From Candidatus Scybalocola faecigallinarum (lineage in GTDB: Bacteria; Bacillota; Clostridia; Lachnospirales; Lachnospiraceae), in the NCBI GenBank assembly GCA_018711005.1, contig DVIT01000027.1:1-64000 (forward strand): a stretch of DNA of 64,000 bases. Direction: 5' to 3'. The position numbers and the translations under genes are program-made. This document shows positions 8,714 through 18,679 of this stretch, piece after piece; within the stretch, counting starts at the first letter, position 1; each line of letters begins with the position of its first letter. Below the pieces are notes generated by a model, which was given only the letters and a program-made list of their open reading frames with translations, did no database searches and was not told the origin of the DNA.

Positions 8714-11700
8714 TTGAAGGAAAAGATAAATTTACTATCCAAGGGAATATTTGAATATGAGAAGCCCGATATTGTTGTTTCTGAGGAAACGGTGAAGATC
8801 GAGACAGAGGCACAGACGGTGTACACCGGTTATTTTGATGTGAGCAGCATAAACGGACGATCCATAAGAGCTATGGTCTTTTCCTCCAATAAGCTTATTG
8901 TATGCCAGGAAAATATGATCGTGGGGACACAGTGCCGGGTGAATTATACGTTTGATCCCAGAGCGCTGGAGCCTGGCGAGACCATTGAGGGCCATTTCAG
9001 CATTATCAGTAATGGCGGGGAGATCGAGATCCCGTTTTTGGCCCATGTGTGTATGCCCTTTTGCAGGACAAGTATCGGGGATATTAAAGATCTGTATCAG
9101 TTTTCCAGTCTGGCTCAGTCTAACTGGCATGAGGCTGTAAAGCTGTTCCGGTCGCTGGATTTTGCCCGGGTGTTTTTGATCAATAAAAAGCATGCCCATA
9201 TTTATGAAAATCTCATTAAGGCGCGAAATACCAACCAGGCGCTGGAGGAGTTTTTGTGTACCATCAAAAGGAAGAAGCCGGTGACCATCCGGGTGTCCCA
9301 GGATGAGATCTATTTGGAAAATATTACAGAAACCCTGAGTGAACGTCTGGTCATTGAAAAGGATACATGGGGATATGCCAGGATTTCTGTTAAAACCGTG
9401 GGCGATTTTATCAAAGTTTATAAACGGGAGCTGACAACAGAGGATTTCCTGGGCAGCTATTATGAGCTGGAATATATGATCTATCCGGAAGCCTTCCGTC
9501 AGGGGAATAATTATGGGAAGATCATTATTTCCACCTTTGATCAGACCATAGAGATCCCGGTCAACTGTATGGAGGATACGAGAAGTACCCAGACGTCCCA
9601 GAGAAGATCCATACGCAGCAGTGTTTTTGATATTTTTAATAATTACCTTAAACTGTCCATGGGACGGATGCCTAAGGATGAGTGGATCCGCCAGACCCGG
9701 GAGGCTGTGGATTGCTGCCGGAATAACAGCAATGACCTGATCTATGAGCTGCTGGAGGCCCATTTTTCTATTTTAGCCGGTGAGGAGGATAATGCCCACG
9801 AGCTGCTGGATAATAAAAATGGCCGGGAGATCCGCCATCAGTCGGTGGTGTATTATGGGTATTTCCTGTATTTAACAGCGCTGCTGCGCCATGAGGAGCA
9901 GTATACCCGTTTTGCCCTGGATAAGATCGAGTCCGATTACAGCCGTCAGTATGATTACTGGCAGCTGCTGTGGTTTATTTTCCATATGACCGATCGGCTG
10001 ACGCCCCAGAAGCGGTATCTTTTGGTCAAGGAACAGTTTGATAAGGGCTGCCGCAGTCCGCTGATGTACTGGGAGGCTGTGCAGGCCCTGAATGAGGAGC
10101 CATCCCTGCTGAGGGAGTTTGGCCGTTTTGAAATCCAGCTGGTGACCTGGGCCAGCCACTATGAGTGTCTGAAAAGCGATGTGGTGTATCAGTTTGCCCA
10201 GGTGTGTGTTTACAGCCGTGTTTTTGACGAGCTGGCATTAAAGACCCTTATTGAGCTGTGCGAAATTTATGAGAAAAAGGAAATCCTTATGGCTGTATGC
10301 AGTATGCTGATCAAAGGCCATAAAACGGATGCCAAATATAATAAATGGTTTGCATTGGGGATCGAGTCGTCGCTGAAGCTGACGGATATTTATGAATACT
10401 ATATGTATTCCCTGGATGAGACGAAAGTAGAGGAGCTGCCCCTGGGGGTACTGATCTACTTTAATTACGATAATCAAATGTCTGTGTCCAAAAAAGCCTT
10501 TATTTATGCCTATGTGGTGAACCACAGGGATACATTGCCCAAGATTTATAAGGACTATGAAAACATTATTAAGGCATTTACCTATGAACAGCTGAAAAAG
10601 GGCTATATCAGCAAAAATATGGTCATTTTGTACCATCAGTTTGTTACACTGGAGCGGATGAATACAAAAATGGCGGGATTTTTGCCCCAGGTGCTGTTTA
10701 AATACCAGGTATTTTGCGACCATCCTGGGATCCGGGGGGTGATCGTGTCCCACCGGGAAGTGGAACAGGATGTTTATTACCCGTTAAATGACGGCGTGGC
10801 CTTTGTGGATATTTATATGGATGAGTACCAGCTCATTTTTGTGGACCGGGATGAAAACCGTTATATTGGCTCCGTGGAATATACCATGAGCCGTTTGATG
10901 GAGGACAATGCCCTGCTTCGGGAGTGCTACCGTATGGATCCGTCCCAGCCGATGATCCTTATGAACCGCAGCGAGCGGGCGATGAAGTACCAGAAGATGG
11001 ATGAGGCGTCCATTGATGTGTATAAGCGCACTCTGAAGCTGCCTAATATCCGCAAGGAGTATCAGAAAAACGTCCTGAAAAATCTGATTGACTTTTATTA
11101 TGACAACTATGAAGGGGAAACCCTGGAAAAATACCTGCTCCGGCTGGATATACGGCTGATGGATACGGCGGAACGGGGCAGGATCATGGAATATTATATC
11201 CAGAGAGGCCTGTATGACAAGGCACTGGAGGCCATTAAAGTTTACGGGTATGAAAATATCCAGGATAAAAAGCTGATGCGGCTGTGTTCGCGGCTAATCC
11301 GTAGCTCAGATTTTGCCAGCGACAGCCTGATTACAGAGATGGCTTATTATACATTTTCCTGTGGGAAATATGACGATGTGATCCTGGAATATCTGATTAA
11401 ATATTATCTGGGAACAACAAAAGATCTGTATGCCATCTGGAAAGCGGCGAAGGACTTTGAGGTCAACGCGTTTGTCCTGGAGGAAAAGCTCCTGTGCCAG
11501 ATCCTGTTTTCCGAGTCTTTTGTAAATAACGGGATCGCCATTTTCTCCTCCTATTATAAATCCAGGCCGGATGGCCGGATCGTCCGGGCATTTTTGGCAT
11601 TTTACTGTTTCCAGTACCTGGTCCGGGATATGGCTGTGGACGAGGCTTTGTTTGGCTTTGTGGAAATTGAACTGGAGCAGCTGGAACAGGCTTATGATGT

Positions 11701-12259
11701 GTGTGCGCTTGCTCTTTTGAAATATTATTCAGTGTCCGAAAGCGGAAGAAAGGGCCATGAGGACTGGATCCGGCACCAGCTGGGCTACTTTATGGAAAAA
11801 AGCATTATCCTGCCGTTTTTCAAATGCTTTGTTAAAATCGCGGATCTGCCCCAGGAAATTTTGGATAAGGTGTATGTGCAGTATTGTACAGATCCGAAAA
11901 ATACAGTGACGATTTGTTACGAATATCACGAGCAGGGCCAGGAGGCCGGCAAGTATATCGTTGAGGACATGAATAATGCGTTCGGCGGCATTTTCGTAAA
12001 GGCATTTACACTGTTTGCCAATGAAGAAGTGCGGTATCATATTACTGAGAAAAACGGCTATATGGAGACGATCACTGATGGCCAGACACTGACCTGTCCG
12101 GAAGCGGATACAGAGAAAGCGCCGGAAAATGCCCTGGCGTGGATCAACCGGATGATCACCATGGCCCAGGCAGATGCGGATATGCAGCTGGAGGAAAGCA
12201 TGGAGGCGTTTGAATCCCGCCGCTACATGTCACGGAAGCTGTTTAAGATGATCCAGTAG
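8714..12259 (+). CDS. large DUF5717-like protein of unknown function
   Basis: About 1181 residues, cytoplasmic, no signal or membrane segment. The start resembles the family beginning as I remember it (MKEKINLLSKGIFEYEKP). The TTG at 8714 is chosen because AGGTG lies just 6 nt upstream; the longer frame begins inside the promoter. The N-terminal 300 residues are rich in beta strands (YTGYFDVSSINGRSIRAMVF; Ig-like domains are plausible). From about 320 to 1000 the sequence is helical with TPR-like spacing (YEGETLEKYLLRL, GLYDKALEAIKVYG). The C-terminal 150 residues contain beta-rich sequence (EEVRYHITEKNGYMETI). It is the first gene of a two-gene operon with the actin-like-fold protein 11 bp downstream, so the two probably form a complex. 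No enzymatic motif is seen. Confidence 0.7.
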   Translation: MKEKINLLSKGIFEYEKPDIVVSEETVKIETEAQTVYTGYFDVSSINGRSIRAMVFSSNKLIVCQENMIVGTQCRVNYTFDPRALEPGETIEGHFSIISNGGEIEIPFLAHVCMPFCRTSIGDIKDLYQFSSLAQSNWHEAVKLFRSLDFARVFLINKKHAHIYENLIKARNTNQALEEFLCTIKRKKPVTIRVSQDEIYLENITETLSERLVIEKDTWGYARISVKTVGDFIKVYKRELTTEDFLGSYYELEYMIYPEAFRQGNNYGKIIISTFDQTIEIPVNCMEDTRSTQTSQRRSIRSSVFDIFNNYLKLSMGRMPKDEWIRQTREAVDCCRNNSNDLIYELLEAHFSILAGEEDNAHELLDNKNGREIRHQSVVYYGYFLYLTALLRHEEQYTRFALDKIESDYSRQYDYWQLLWFIFHMTDRLTPQKRYLLVKEQFDKGCRSPLMYWEAVQALNEEPSLLREFGRFEIQLVTWASHYECLKSDVVYQFAQVCVYSRVFDELALKTLIELCEIYEKKEILMAVCSMLIKGHKTDAKYNKWFALGIESSLKLTDIYEYYMYSLDETKVEELPLGVLIYFNYDNQMSVSKKAFIYAYVVNHRDTLPKIYKDYENIIKAFTYEQLKKGYISKNMVILYHQFVTLERMNTKMAGFLPQVLFKYQVFCDHPGIRGVIVSHREVEQDVYYPLNDGVAFVDIYMDEYQLIFVDRDENRYIGSVEYTMSRLMEDNALLRECYRMDPSQPMILMNRSERAMKYQKMDEASIDVYKRTLKLPNIRKEYQKNVLKNLIDFYYDNYEGETLEKYLLRLDIRLMDTAERGRIMEYYIQRGLYDKALEAIKVYGYENIQDKKLMRLCSRLIRSSDFASDSLITEMAYYTFSCGKYDDVILEYLIKYYLGTTKDLYAIWKAAKDFEVNAFVLEEKLLCQILFSESFVNNGIAIFSSYYKSRPDGRIVRAFLAFYCFQYLVRDMAVDEALFGFVEIELEQLEQAYDVCALALLKYYSVSESGRKGHEDWIRHQLGYFMEKSIILPFFKCFVKIADLPQEILDKVYVQYCTDPKNTVTICYEYHEQGQEAGKYIVEDMNNAFGGIFVKAFTLFANEEVRYHITEKNGYMETITDGQTLTCPEADTEKAPENALAWINRMITMAQADADMQLEESMEAFESRRYMSRKLFKMIQ

Positions 12260-12270
12260 GAGGTGAGAAT

Positions 12271-14400
12271 ATGAGTGAAACAGTGACAAAACTTTGGACC
12301 GGCTATGATCTTGGAAACGCATATTCTCAGATCAGCTGTTATAATGAGCGGCGGAAGGAGACGGATTCCATCTGTCTGCCGGGAAAAAAGAATGCATACG
12401 AAATACCCACATGCCTTTCGTATAATATAAAGGATGGCTCCTGGCGCTATGGCGAAGATGCGTCGCCGGGGCTTGGAGAGGACTGGATATTTCTTAAGGA
12501 TTTTTTGACAGACTATGAAAAAGAGCCCCAGCTTCTGGCCGGAGGGCAGTCTTTTGAAAAGAAGGAGCTTTTGTTTGAATTTGTCAGCAGGTCGCTGGAG
12601 CTGATCCTAAGGTATTATCCCCATGGAAAGGTAGAGTGGCTTACATTTACGGCAAGGCATTTTTCAAAAAAGCTGATCTTTGATCTTCTGGAGCTTGGGA
12701 CGCGGCTTGGGATTTCTCCCGGATGTCTTAAGATCCAGGGCCATGTGGCCAGCTATGAAAGCTATGCCTTATGCCAGCCAAAGGAGCTTTGGTCTCACGA
12801 TGTGGGTCTGTTTGAATATGATGACAATGGTCTGTCTTACTGCCATTTAAGCATCAGCCGCCGTCATTCCCCCATGGTGGTCACACCTACAGTGCTGGAT
12901 CTGTCGGCGTATTTAAGCGGCGAGGACTACAAAAATCTCTCTGCGCCGGAGCTGGACCGGCGGTTTTTAGATGTGATCAAGGAAGTGCTTGGCAAGCGGA
13001 ACATTTCCACGGTGTATCTGGTGGGAAAAGGTTTTGAGGGAGACTGGATGAATGTTTCTCTGAAGACGATGTGCAGTAACCGTAAGGGCTTTATCGGACA
13101 GAATCTGTTTTCAAAAGGGGCCTGCTATAACAGTATGATGGAGGCAACCCAGACGAAAAACCAGACATTTATCGGCATGTGCGATGAGATGGTGCCGGTG
13201 ACCGTTTATTTGTCGGTCAGCCGGGGCAAGGAAACGTTTCATGTGGATCTTGTGAAAGCGGGTTCCGACTGGTACAATGTGCGGGAAAGCGTGGAATTTA
13301 TTTTAGACGGTACAGATACGGTTGTTTTTCACGTAAGGGACTTTTCGGCCAACAGGGAGCGTCTGATCCCCTTAAAGCTGGAAAATCTTCCCCAGCGCCC
13401 GGACCGGACAACGCGGATACGCCTTCATTTAGAGTTTGAGGATGCCCATATTTGCCAGGTGATCATGGAGGATCGCGGTTTTGGATCTTTGTATCCGGCA
13501 ACGGATAAAACGTGGAAAATGCGTTTGAATGTTGTAGAGTATGAGGATGCCAGGGATTTTAAGCCTCAGGGCCGTCTTATTTTAAACCGGGATGTGGCGG
13601 AGGCTGTGCCTTATTATTTTAATGTAAGCGGCATGAAGGTCTACTCTGTGGAAGAACTGTGCTATTATATTTATGAAAATATTTATGCCGTGAATCTGGG
13701 TACGTTTGGCGAGGATTTCTTTTACTGGCTGGAAACGAAGATGAACGAGCCGGTTTTGTCCAAGGGGATGAAAAATCTTATTAAAGCCGGGGGAACGATC
13801 AAAGAGGTTGTCCGGTATTTGATGAATTTTGTGGATTACTATCATCAGGATGAGCTTAAATCCCTGATCGGTGTGATGGATGAGATTTCCAGACAGAACC
13901 CTACAGAATCCAGAAAGCTGGCGGCGGATAATTATATGCGGTATTGCCGCTATATGGAAGCTGTGCGCAGCTACTGTGATGTGATCTATGATATGGAGCA
14001 CGAGGCTGCAGACGATGTAACCCGTGATTTTAAGGGAAATACATGGCATAACCTTGGTGTATGCTATACGCGGCTGATGAACTTTAAATCTGCCAGGGAC
14101 TGCTTTAAAAAGGCGTGGCGGCTGAACCAGAATGAGGAGTCCTTAAAGAGCCTGCTGTGGGTTTCAAAGCTTCTGGGGGATGAGACATCCTTTTTTGATG
14201 CGGTAGAAAACAGCAGCATGGATGAGGAAGAAATCCAGACCGTTGTGGATGAGTTTGACCATGTCCAGGCCGATTCAAAGACGGATAAAAATGATAAGAT
14301 GAAAGCTGTCCGGGAAATGTTTAATGAACAGTCCTCCCAGGGCTTTAAAGCAAAACGTGACAGCTATCTGGCAGGCCTGAAAGACTGGTACAGGTCGTAA
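12271..14400 (+). CDS. DUF5716-like protein with actin/Hsp70-like fold and TPRs
   Basis: 709 residues, starting at an ATG with AGGAGGTGAG just upstream. Residues 8-20 (WTGYDLGNAYSQIS) look like the phosphate-1 loop of the actin/Hsp70 superfamily, residues near 178-190 (DVGLFEYDDNGLSY) like phosphate-2, and 246-290 (STVYLVGKGFEGDW, then FSKGACYNSM) like the adenosine motif and the following alanine-rich helix. From about 560 to 640 there are TPR helices (NTWHNLGVCYTRLMNFKSA). The fold assignment is by motif only; the DUF name is from memory. Pairing with the 1181-residue gene upstream suggests an ATP-dependent scaffold or chaperone-like pair. Ends at a strong terminator. Confidence 0.65.
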   Translation: MSETVTKLWTGYDLGNAYSQISCYNERRKETDSICLPGKKNAYEIPTCLSYNIKDGSWRYGEDASPGLGEDWIFLKDFLTDYEKEPQLLAGGQSFEKKELLFEFVSRSLELILRYYPHGKVEWLTFTARHFSKKLIFDLLELGTRLGISPGCLKIQGHVASYESYALCQPKELWSHDVGLFEYDDNGLSYCHLSISRRHSPMVVTPTVLDLSAYLSGEDYKNLSAPELDRRFLDVIKEVLGKRNISTVYLVGKGFEGDWMNVSLKTMCSNRKGFIGQNLFSKGACYNSMMEATQTKNQTFIGMCDEMVPVTVYLSVSRGKETFHVDLVKAGSDWYNVRESVEFILDGTDTVVFHVRDFSANRERLIPLKLENLPQRPDRTTRIRLHLEFEDAHICQVIMEDRGFGSLYPATDKTWKMRLNVVEYEDARDFKPQGRLILNRDVAEAVPYYFNVSGMKVYSVEELCYYIYENIYAVNLGTFGEDFFYWLETKMNEPVLSKGMKNLIKAGGTIKEVVRYLMNFVDYYHQDELKSLIGVMDEISRQNPTESRKLAADNYMRYCRYMEAVRSYCDVIYDMEHEAADDVTRDFKGNTWHNLGVCYTRLMNFKSARDCFKKAWRLNQNEESLKSLLWVSKLLGDETSFFDAVENSSMDEEEIQTVVDEFDHVQADSKTDKNDKMKAVREMFNEQSSQGFKAKRDSYLAGLKDWYRS

Positions 14401-14458
14401 GCTATTGTGTGATGCCACAGCGTGTCAGCGGATCCTAAATTTAAGCGGACAAAAAGAT

Positions 14459-14496
14459 GCCCATGAGAGCAGCGGATGTTCTCATGGGCGATTTTT
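14459..14496. terminator. bidirectional terminator between convergent genes
   Basis: GCCCATGAGA (14459-14468) pairs with TCTCATGGGC (14480-14489). The plus side is followed by GATTTTTTATTTT and the minus side by ATCTTTTTG, so it can end transcription of both the operon at 8714-14400 and the convergent GH31 gene. Confidence 0.88.
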
Positions 14497-16487
14497 TATT
14501 TTGTTAATACTTTGCGGTTGGAGGCATTGTCATAATCTTTGTGAATGCCGTCATCTTCGTAAAGCTCATAGGAAGCGCCGTCATAGCCCAGCAGTTCCAG
14601 ATGGGCAGTGTCAATAGCGTCAACGGTTTCTGCGGCATGGGCCAGAGGAATGCAGTGGCCTTTGCGGATAAACATGGGAACTTCATTTAAAGCCACCTGA
14701 ATATAGTGATGTCCGGCAGCCATTTCTTCTGTGGAAACAGAACCGTCGCCCATGAATTTTACAAAGAGCATATCTTCCGGCAGGTAAACATAGCGGCCTT
14801 TTGCATTTTGTGTATAAACCGGAGCAATCATAACTTCATTGCCGATGATCAGCTGGTCTTCTACGTTGGCAGCCATTTCATCTTCCGGATATACAAAGGC
14901 CAGCGGCTTAAAGTACAGGTCATCAGAAAGGGCAGCCTTCATAAATTCGCTGTAAAGATAAGGGATCAGCCGGTAACGCACGGAAATAATATTGGCAAAA
15001 TCCTGTACATTTTCAAACTGATAGCATTCCTGCTCGCGGGTTCCGGCAGCAGCATGGTCACGCATAAGAGGTGTGAATACGCCAAAGGCCAGCCAGCGCA
15101 TCAGCAGGTCACGGGTTGTATTCGCGCCAAAACCGCCAAGATCTGCGCCTGTGTAAAGGAAGCCGCACATATTTAAGGACGGCATCATTTTAATGTTTAA
15201 CAGCAAATGGGACCACCAGGACTTGTTGTCGCCGGTCCATACGCCGCCGTAGCGGTGCATGCCAATATAGGAGGAACGGGAGAACATAAGGATACGCTCA
15301 TCCGGGCAGATCCGTTCAAAGGCTTCCCCTGCGGCACGGGTCATATTGTAGCCGAAAATGTTGTGGACTTTGTCGTGGCGCACCTGAACGCCATCTACAT
15401 TGTGATAAAAGCGTTTGTAATCCTTGGGGCTGTTTTTGATCCCGCCAATATGATCAAACAGGGAGAAGTAAGGGATCTTTCCTTCTGTATCTTCGGTAAA
15501 GTCTTTAAGGAAGTCTTTAAGCTCTGCCATGCCTTCATCAGAGTAGAAGATGGCAGGTTCGTTCATATCGTTCCAGAAGCCGTCAATGCCTGCATCAATA
15601 AGGCGTTTGTATTTATCACCAAACCATTTGCGGGCGTCTTTGTTCAGCATGTCCGGAAAATGCGTCCGTCCCGGCCATACAGCGGCAACAAAGTCTGTGC
15701 CGTCGGCTTTTTTGCAGAAGTAGTCGTTTTCTACGCCTTCTTCATAAACATCATAGCCGTCCTCGATCTTTACGCCGGCGTCAATGATTGGCACAAGGTG
15801 GATCTTCTCGCCCTTCATTTCATCAACAAAGCCTTTAAAATCCGGGAAATTTTCTTCATTGACTGTAAAGTCCTTGTAATCTTTCATGTAGTCAATATCC
15901 ATGTAGACCATATCCAGAGGAATATGATTTTCACGGTAGCCTTTAACAACTGTGCGGAAATCGTCCGGTGTTACATAACCCCAGCGGCTCTGGCCGAAAC
16001 CAAAGGCAAACTTGGGCGGGATATAGCTGCGTCCGATGATCTTGCGGAACTGCTTAACAACGTCATAGGCTGAAGTACCGTCGATCACGTAGAGATTTAA
16101 ATTGGCCTCCTCACAGTGTACAGTGATGGTATCCTGTTTTGTATAGCCAATGTCAAAAGAGATTACTGCCGGATAGTCGAAAAAGAGGCCTACATTTTTT
16201 TCTCCGGAAATAATGATAAAGTTATGGGCAGCATATAAACTTCTCAGATCTTCTGTATGCTCCGGGATGTCGCTGCAATCGCTGACATAAATATAGCCTC
16301 TTTTATTAATGCCGCGGTTAGCTTCGCCAAGGCCGTAAACAATATCTTCGTCATTCATTACATAAGTCCATGAAAAACCGTTGTCCGTCTGAACGGTTCC
16401 CACAGCAGCATTCCCGTTTTCCTGAGGGATGGATGCAACAACGGCTTCGGTATTAAATGGATTGCCATAAACGTATTTTTTTACCAT
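14496..16487 (-). CDS. glycoside hydrolase family 31, alpha-glucosidase
   Basis: 663 residues, cytoplasmic (no signal peptide). The GH31 signature FWNDMNEPAIF is near residue 307, with its aspartate as nucleophile; the acid/base aspartate is in WTGDNKSWW near 419. An N-terminal beta-sandwich (1-140), the TIM barrel (about 150-520, KFAFGFGQSRWGY at its start) and C-terminal beta domains are all present, so the gene looks intact. GH31 alpha-glucosidases release glucose from the non-reducing ends of alpha-linked oligosaccharides; the linkage specificity is not clear. GGAGG is 9 nt upstream of the ATG. It is divergent from the AraC-type gene at 16648, the likely regulator. Confidence 0.93.
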   Translation of the reverse strand: MVKKYVYGNPFNTEAVVASIPQENGNAAVGTVQTDNGFSWTYVMNDEDIVYGLGEANRGINKRGYIYVSDCSDIPEHTEDLRSLYAAHNFIIISGEKNVGLFFDYPAVISFDIGYTKQDTITVHCEEANLNLYVIDGTSAYDVVKQFRKIIGRSYIPPKFAFGFGQSRWGYVTPDDFRTVVKGYRENHIPLDMVYMDIDYMKDYKDFTVNEENFPDFKGFVDEMKGEKIHLVPIIDAGVKIEDGYDVYEEGVENDYFCKKADGTDFVAAVWPGRTHFPDMLNKDARKWFGDKYKRLIDAGIDGFWNDMNEPAIFYSDEGMAELKDFLKDFTEDTEGKIPYFSLFDHIGGIKNSPKDYKRFYHNVDGVQVRHDKVHNIFGYNMTRAAGEAFERICPDERILMFSRSSYIGMHRYGGVWTGDNKSWWSHLLLNIKMMPSLNMCGFLYTGADLGGFGANTTRDLLMRWLAFGVFTPLMRDHAAAGTREQECYQFENVQDFANIISVRYRLIPYLYSEFMKAALSDDLYFKPLAFVYPEDEMAANVEDQLIIGNEVMIAPVYTQNAKGRYVYLPEDMLFVKFMGDGSVSTEEMAAGHHYIQVALNEVPMFIRKGHCIPLAHAAETVDAIDTAHLELLGYDGASYELYEDDGIHKDYDNASNRKVLTK

Positions 16488-16547
16488 AATATAAAACCTC
16501 CATAACTATTTTTTAAACCTTCTGTATAACATTATAAATACTTTTTG

Positions 16548-16576
16548 TTGAAAAAACTTGCATTATTCTTTATAAT
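16548..16576 (+). promoter_or_regulatory. promoter of the AraC-type gene
   Basis: TTGAAA (16548-16553), 17-bp spacer, TATAAT (16571-16576), with the ribosome-binding site GGGGAGG about 55 bp downstream. Near-consensus; the GH31 gene on the other strand has no equally good promoter and may need activation. Confidence 0.75.
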
Positions 16577-16647
16577 TATGACACAATATTCAACAGTTTC
16601 GCCAGTATACATAATTAAACGATAAATAAGGGGAGGAATTTACAGAT

Positions 16648-17577
16648 ATGGACAGCACATTAAAAGAAAATGTGGCTCATGGGACGCCACAGCAGCCCAT
16701 GACAGCCCTTCATTTTGCCATCCAGGGCAGCGGCTTCTATCCGGAACATTTTTTTGTCCAGCGCCACTGGCATAACAGTGTTGAGATTTTAAAGATTGTT
16801 AAAGGGACGTTTAAGGCGGAAATCAATCTGGATGAGTATATACTGTCACCCGGGGATATTTGTATGATTGGCAGCGGAGAGCTGCACCAGCTCACCGGAT
16901 ATATTAAAGATTCCATTCATGACGCGTTTATATTTGATCCCAGGCTGCTGTCATTTGCTTATAAGGATCAGCTTGAGACAGAGCTTCTGACGCCGTGGGC
17001 GTCCCAGCAGCTAAGCTTTCCCCATGTGATCCGGCCGGAGGATGCGGGCTATGAAATTTTTGAGCCATATGTTTCCCGTTTGATCCGCCTTGGATTGTCT
17101 CAGGAGGAGGACTGGTATTTTAAATGTAAGCTTTGCCTTTTGGAATTTTTACATGAATCCTGGAAGCAGAACCTTCTGGCGGATCAGGCAGCAACGGCGC
17201 TGTCCGCAGGAGAATTGGAGCAGATCGACCGGTATAAGCGGATTGTTTCTTATATGGAAGATCATTATATGAGAAAAATCACCCTGGAAGAACTGGCAGA
17301 TGCGGCCGGCTGCAGCAGCCAGTACATCTGTCGTTTCTTTAAAAAACTATCCGGGGAGACGCCTATCCAGTATCTGATCACCTTTCGTGTCCATAAAGCG
17401 GCAGTCATGCTTACTGAGACTACCAAAACCGTGCTGGAGGTGAGTCTGGACTGTGGATTTGAAAATATCAGCTACTTTATCCGGACTTTCAGCCGGATCA
17501 TGGGGGCGACTCCCGGACAGTACCGGAAAAATGCGTCTAAAAAACAGGCTTATAATCTTACGGATACACAGATTTGA
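16648..17577 (+). CDS. AraC-family regulator with cupin sensor domain
   Basis: 309 residues: an N-terminal cupin/AraC-binding domain (about 20-150; HWHNSVEILKIVKGT and SPGDICMIGSGELHQL carry the typical histidines) and a C-terminal double helix-turn-helix (about 200-300; ITLEELADAAGCSSQYICRF and VLEVSLDCGFENISYFIRTF). This domain order is common in regulators of oligosaccharide use, and it is divergent from the GH31 gene, so a sugar-responsive activator is likely. GGGGAGG precedes the ATG. Its last 28 bp overlap the end of the convergent membrane-protein gene. Confidence 0.9.
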   Translation: MDSTLKENVAHGTPQQPMTALHFAIQGSGFYPEHFFVQRHWHNSVEILKIVKGTFKAEINLDEYILSPGDICMIGSGELHQLTGYIKDSIHDAFIFDPRLLSFAYKDQLETELLTPWASQQLSFPHVIRPEDAGYEIFEPYVSRLIRLGLSQEEDWYFKCKLCLLEFLHESWKQNLLADQAATALSAGELEQIDRYKRIVSYMEDHYMRKITLEELADAAGCSSQYICRFFKKLSGETPIQYLITFRVHKAAVMLTETTKTVLEVSLDCGFENISYFIRTFSRIMGATPGQYRKNASKKQAYNLTDTQI

Positions 17578-18674
17578 CGATAAACCCTGGAATTATCCAA
17601 ATACTGGGAATAACCTTGCCTTGATGAAAGAAGCTGGTTTAAGAGCAGCTCAAAAATGGAGCTGGATAATCCGGGAGGCTTTAACTGCCCATGAATGGGA
17701 CGGCATTCCGCTGACAGGATGATATAGTTCATTTTGCGCTGGATTGTCATATATAGATCCATTTCCTGAGAATGCCGGGACTGTCGGTTGGAACTGCATG
17801 TTAATATCTGCATGCACAGGTATAAAATGCAGATCAATATTCCCAGACGCTTTCCGGAGACAGCGTCCTCATGAAGCTGATCGTTGATGTGAAGGCTAAA
17901 ACCGCGGGAATCAAGGCATTTCCTTAAAAACTCATCCAAGACGATTCCCCGGGATCTGTCCATAGGGGGATATCCTGCCGGAGGCGTAAAGCGGACGATT
18001 TTGCGGCGCAGATAAATGCGCGTACTGCTCCAGGCCAGGATAATGCCGCCGAGAATGACGATGCAAATGATCAGAACCGCCGCTATCCAGCTTTCCCGAT
18101 AGATTTTTTCATTATCTAAAAGGGAAGCGGAGGTAAGCAGGATGCGCGCCAGAGTATACAGGATCACGCAGATGCCGGATACCCTGGAGGATAAATCCGC
18201 ATTTTGCAGAGGCGAGCCCTTGAGAAAAATGGCGGATAAAAGCCCGGAGATGAGAGTTAAGGCCAGGATTGCAGCAGCGGGAATATCAACAGGTGAGGCA
18301 GATCCAAGGATCATGCCTGTGATTCCCGTGAAAACAGTAAGGATGACAGAGGTAAGAGCATCCCATACCATAATAAGGAAGCAGCTTCGGAGCCAGCTTC
18401 GTTTGCTGAGAAGAAAAATAAGGCCATATTGCCCTGCGATACATAGTATCCAATATAAGAAACAAAGGCTTAGGATCCATATTTGAGGCAATAGAATATT
18501 TTCCAGCGCAGGGAGGAAAATTTCAGGCAGGTAAAGCAGTATGCTTCCGGAAGCAGCGATGATCATGGTCGCCTTCCCGGAGAAACGTCGCGGCTTTACC
18601 AGGAGAAACATGAATAAGGCAAGGTTAATGATACTGACAGCGGCTTGTGCCAGAGTTTCATAGGATATAAACAA
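17550..18674 (-). CDS. membrane protein, degenerate GHKL-type sensor partner of the LytTR regulator
   Basis: 374 residues with about seven hydrophobic segments in residues 5-220 (LFMFLLV, ILSLCFLYWILCIAGQYGLIFLL, AAILALTLISGLLSAIFL, AVLIICIVILGGIILAW) followed by a soluble region of about 150 residues. Topology and position next to a LytTR gene are those of an AgrC-like sensor kinase. However, no HisKA histidine and no clear GHKL N, G1 or G2 box are recognised, so it may be a degenerate or non-kinase sensor. Start is TTG at 18674 with GGAGG 8 nt upstream, inside the last codons of the LytTR gene (5 bp gap), implying coupled translation. Its 3' end overlaps the AraC gene by 28 bp. Confidence 0.6.
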   Translation of the reverse strand: MFISYETLAQAAVSIINLALFMFLLVKPRRFSGKATMIIAASGSILLYLPEIFLPALENILLPQIWILSLCFLYWILCIAGQYGLIFLLSKRSWLRSCFLIMVWDALTSVILTVFTGITGMILGSASPVDIPAAAILALTLISGLLSAIFLKGSPLQNADLSSRVSGICVILYTLARILLTSASLLDNEKIYRESWIAAVLIICIVILGGIILAWSSTRIYLRRKIVRFTPPAGYPPMDRSRGIVLDEFLRKCLDSRGFSLHINDQLHEDAVSGKRLGILICILYLCMQILTCSSNRQSRHSQEMDLYMTIQRKMNYIILSAECRPIHGQLKPPGLSSSIFELLLNQLLSSRQGYSQYLDNSRVYRQICVSVRL

Positions 18675-18679
18675 AACAG

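Noticed and set aside
8735..9763. 342-codon minus-strand frame inside the DUF5717-like gene
   Set aside because: Complement of a strongly supported gene; composition is unlike protein (Ile/His-rich) and there is no ribosome-binding site.
15207..16073. 288-codon plus-strand frame inside the GH31 gene
   Set aside because: Antisense shadow of conserved GH31 catalytic sequence.
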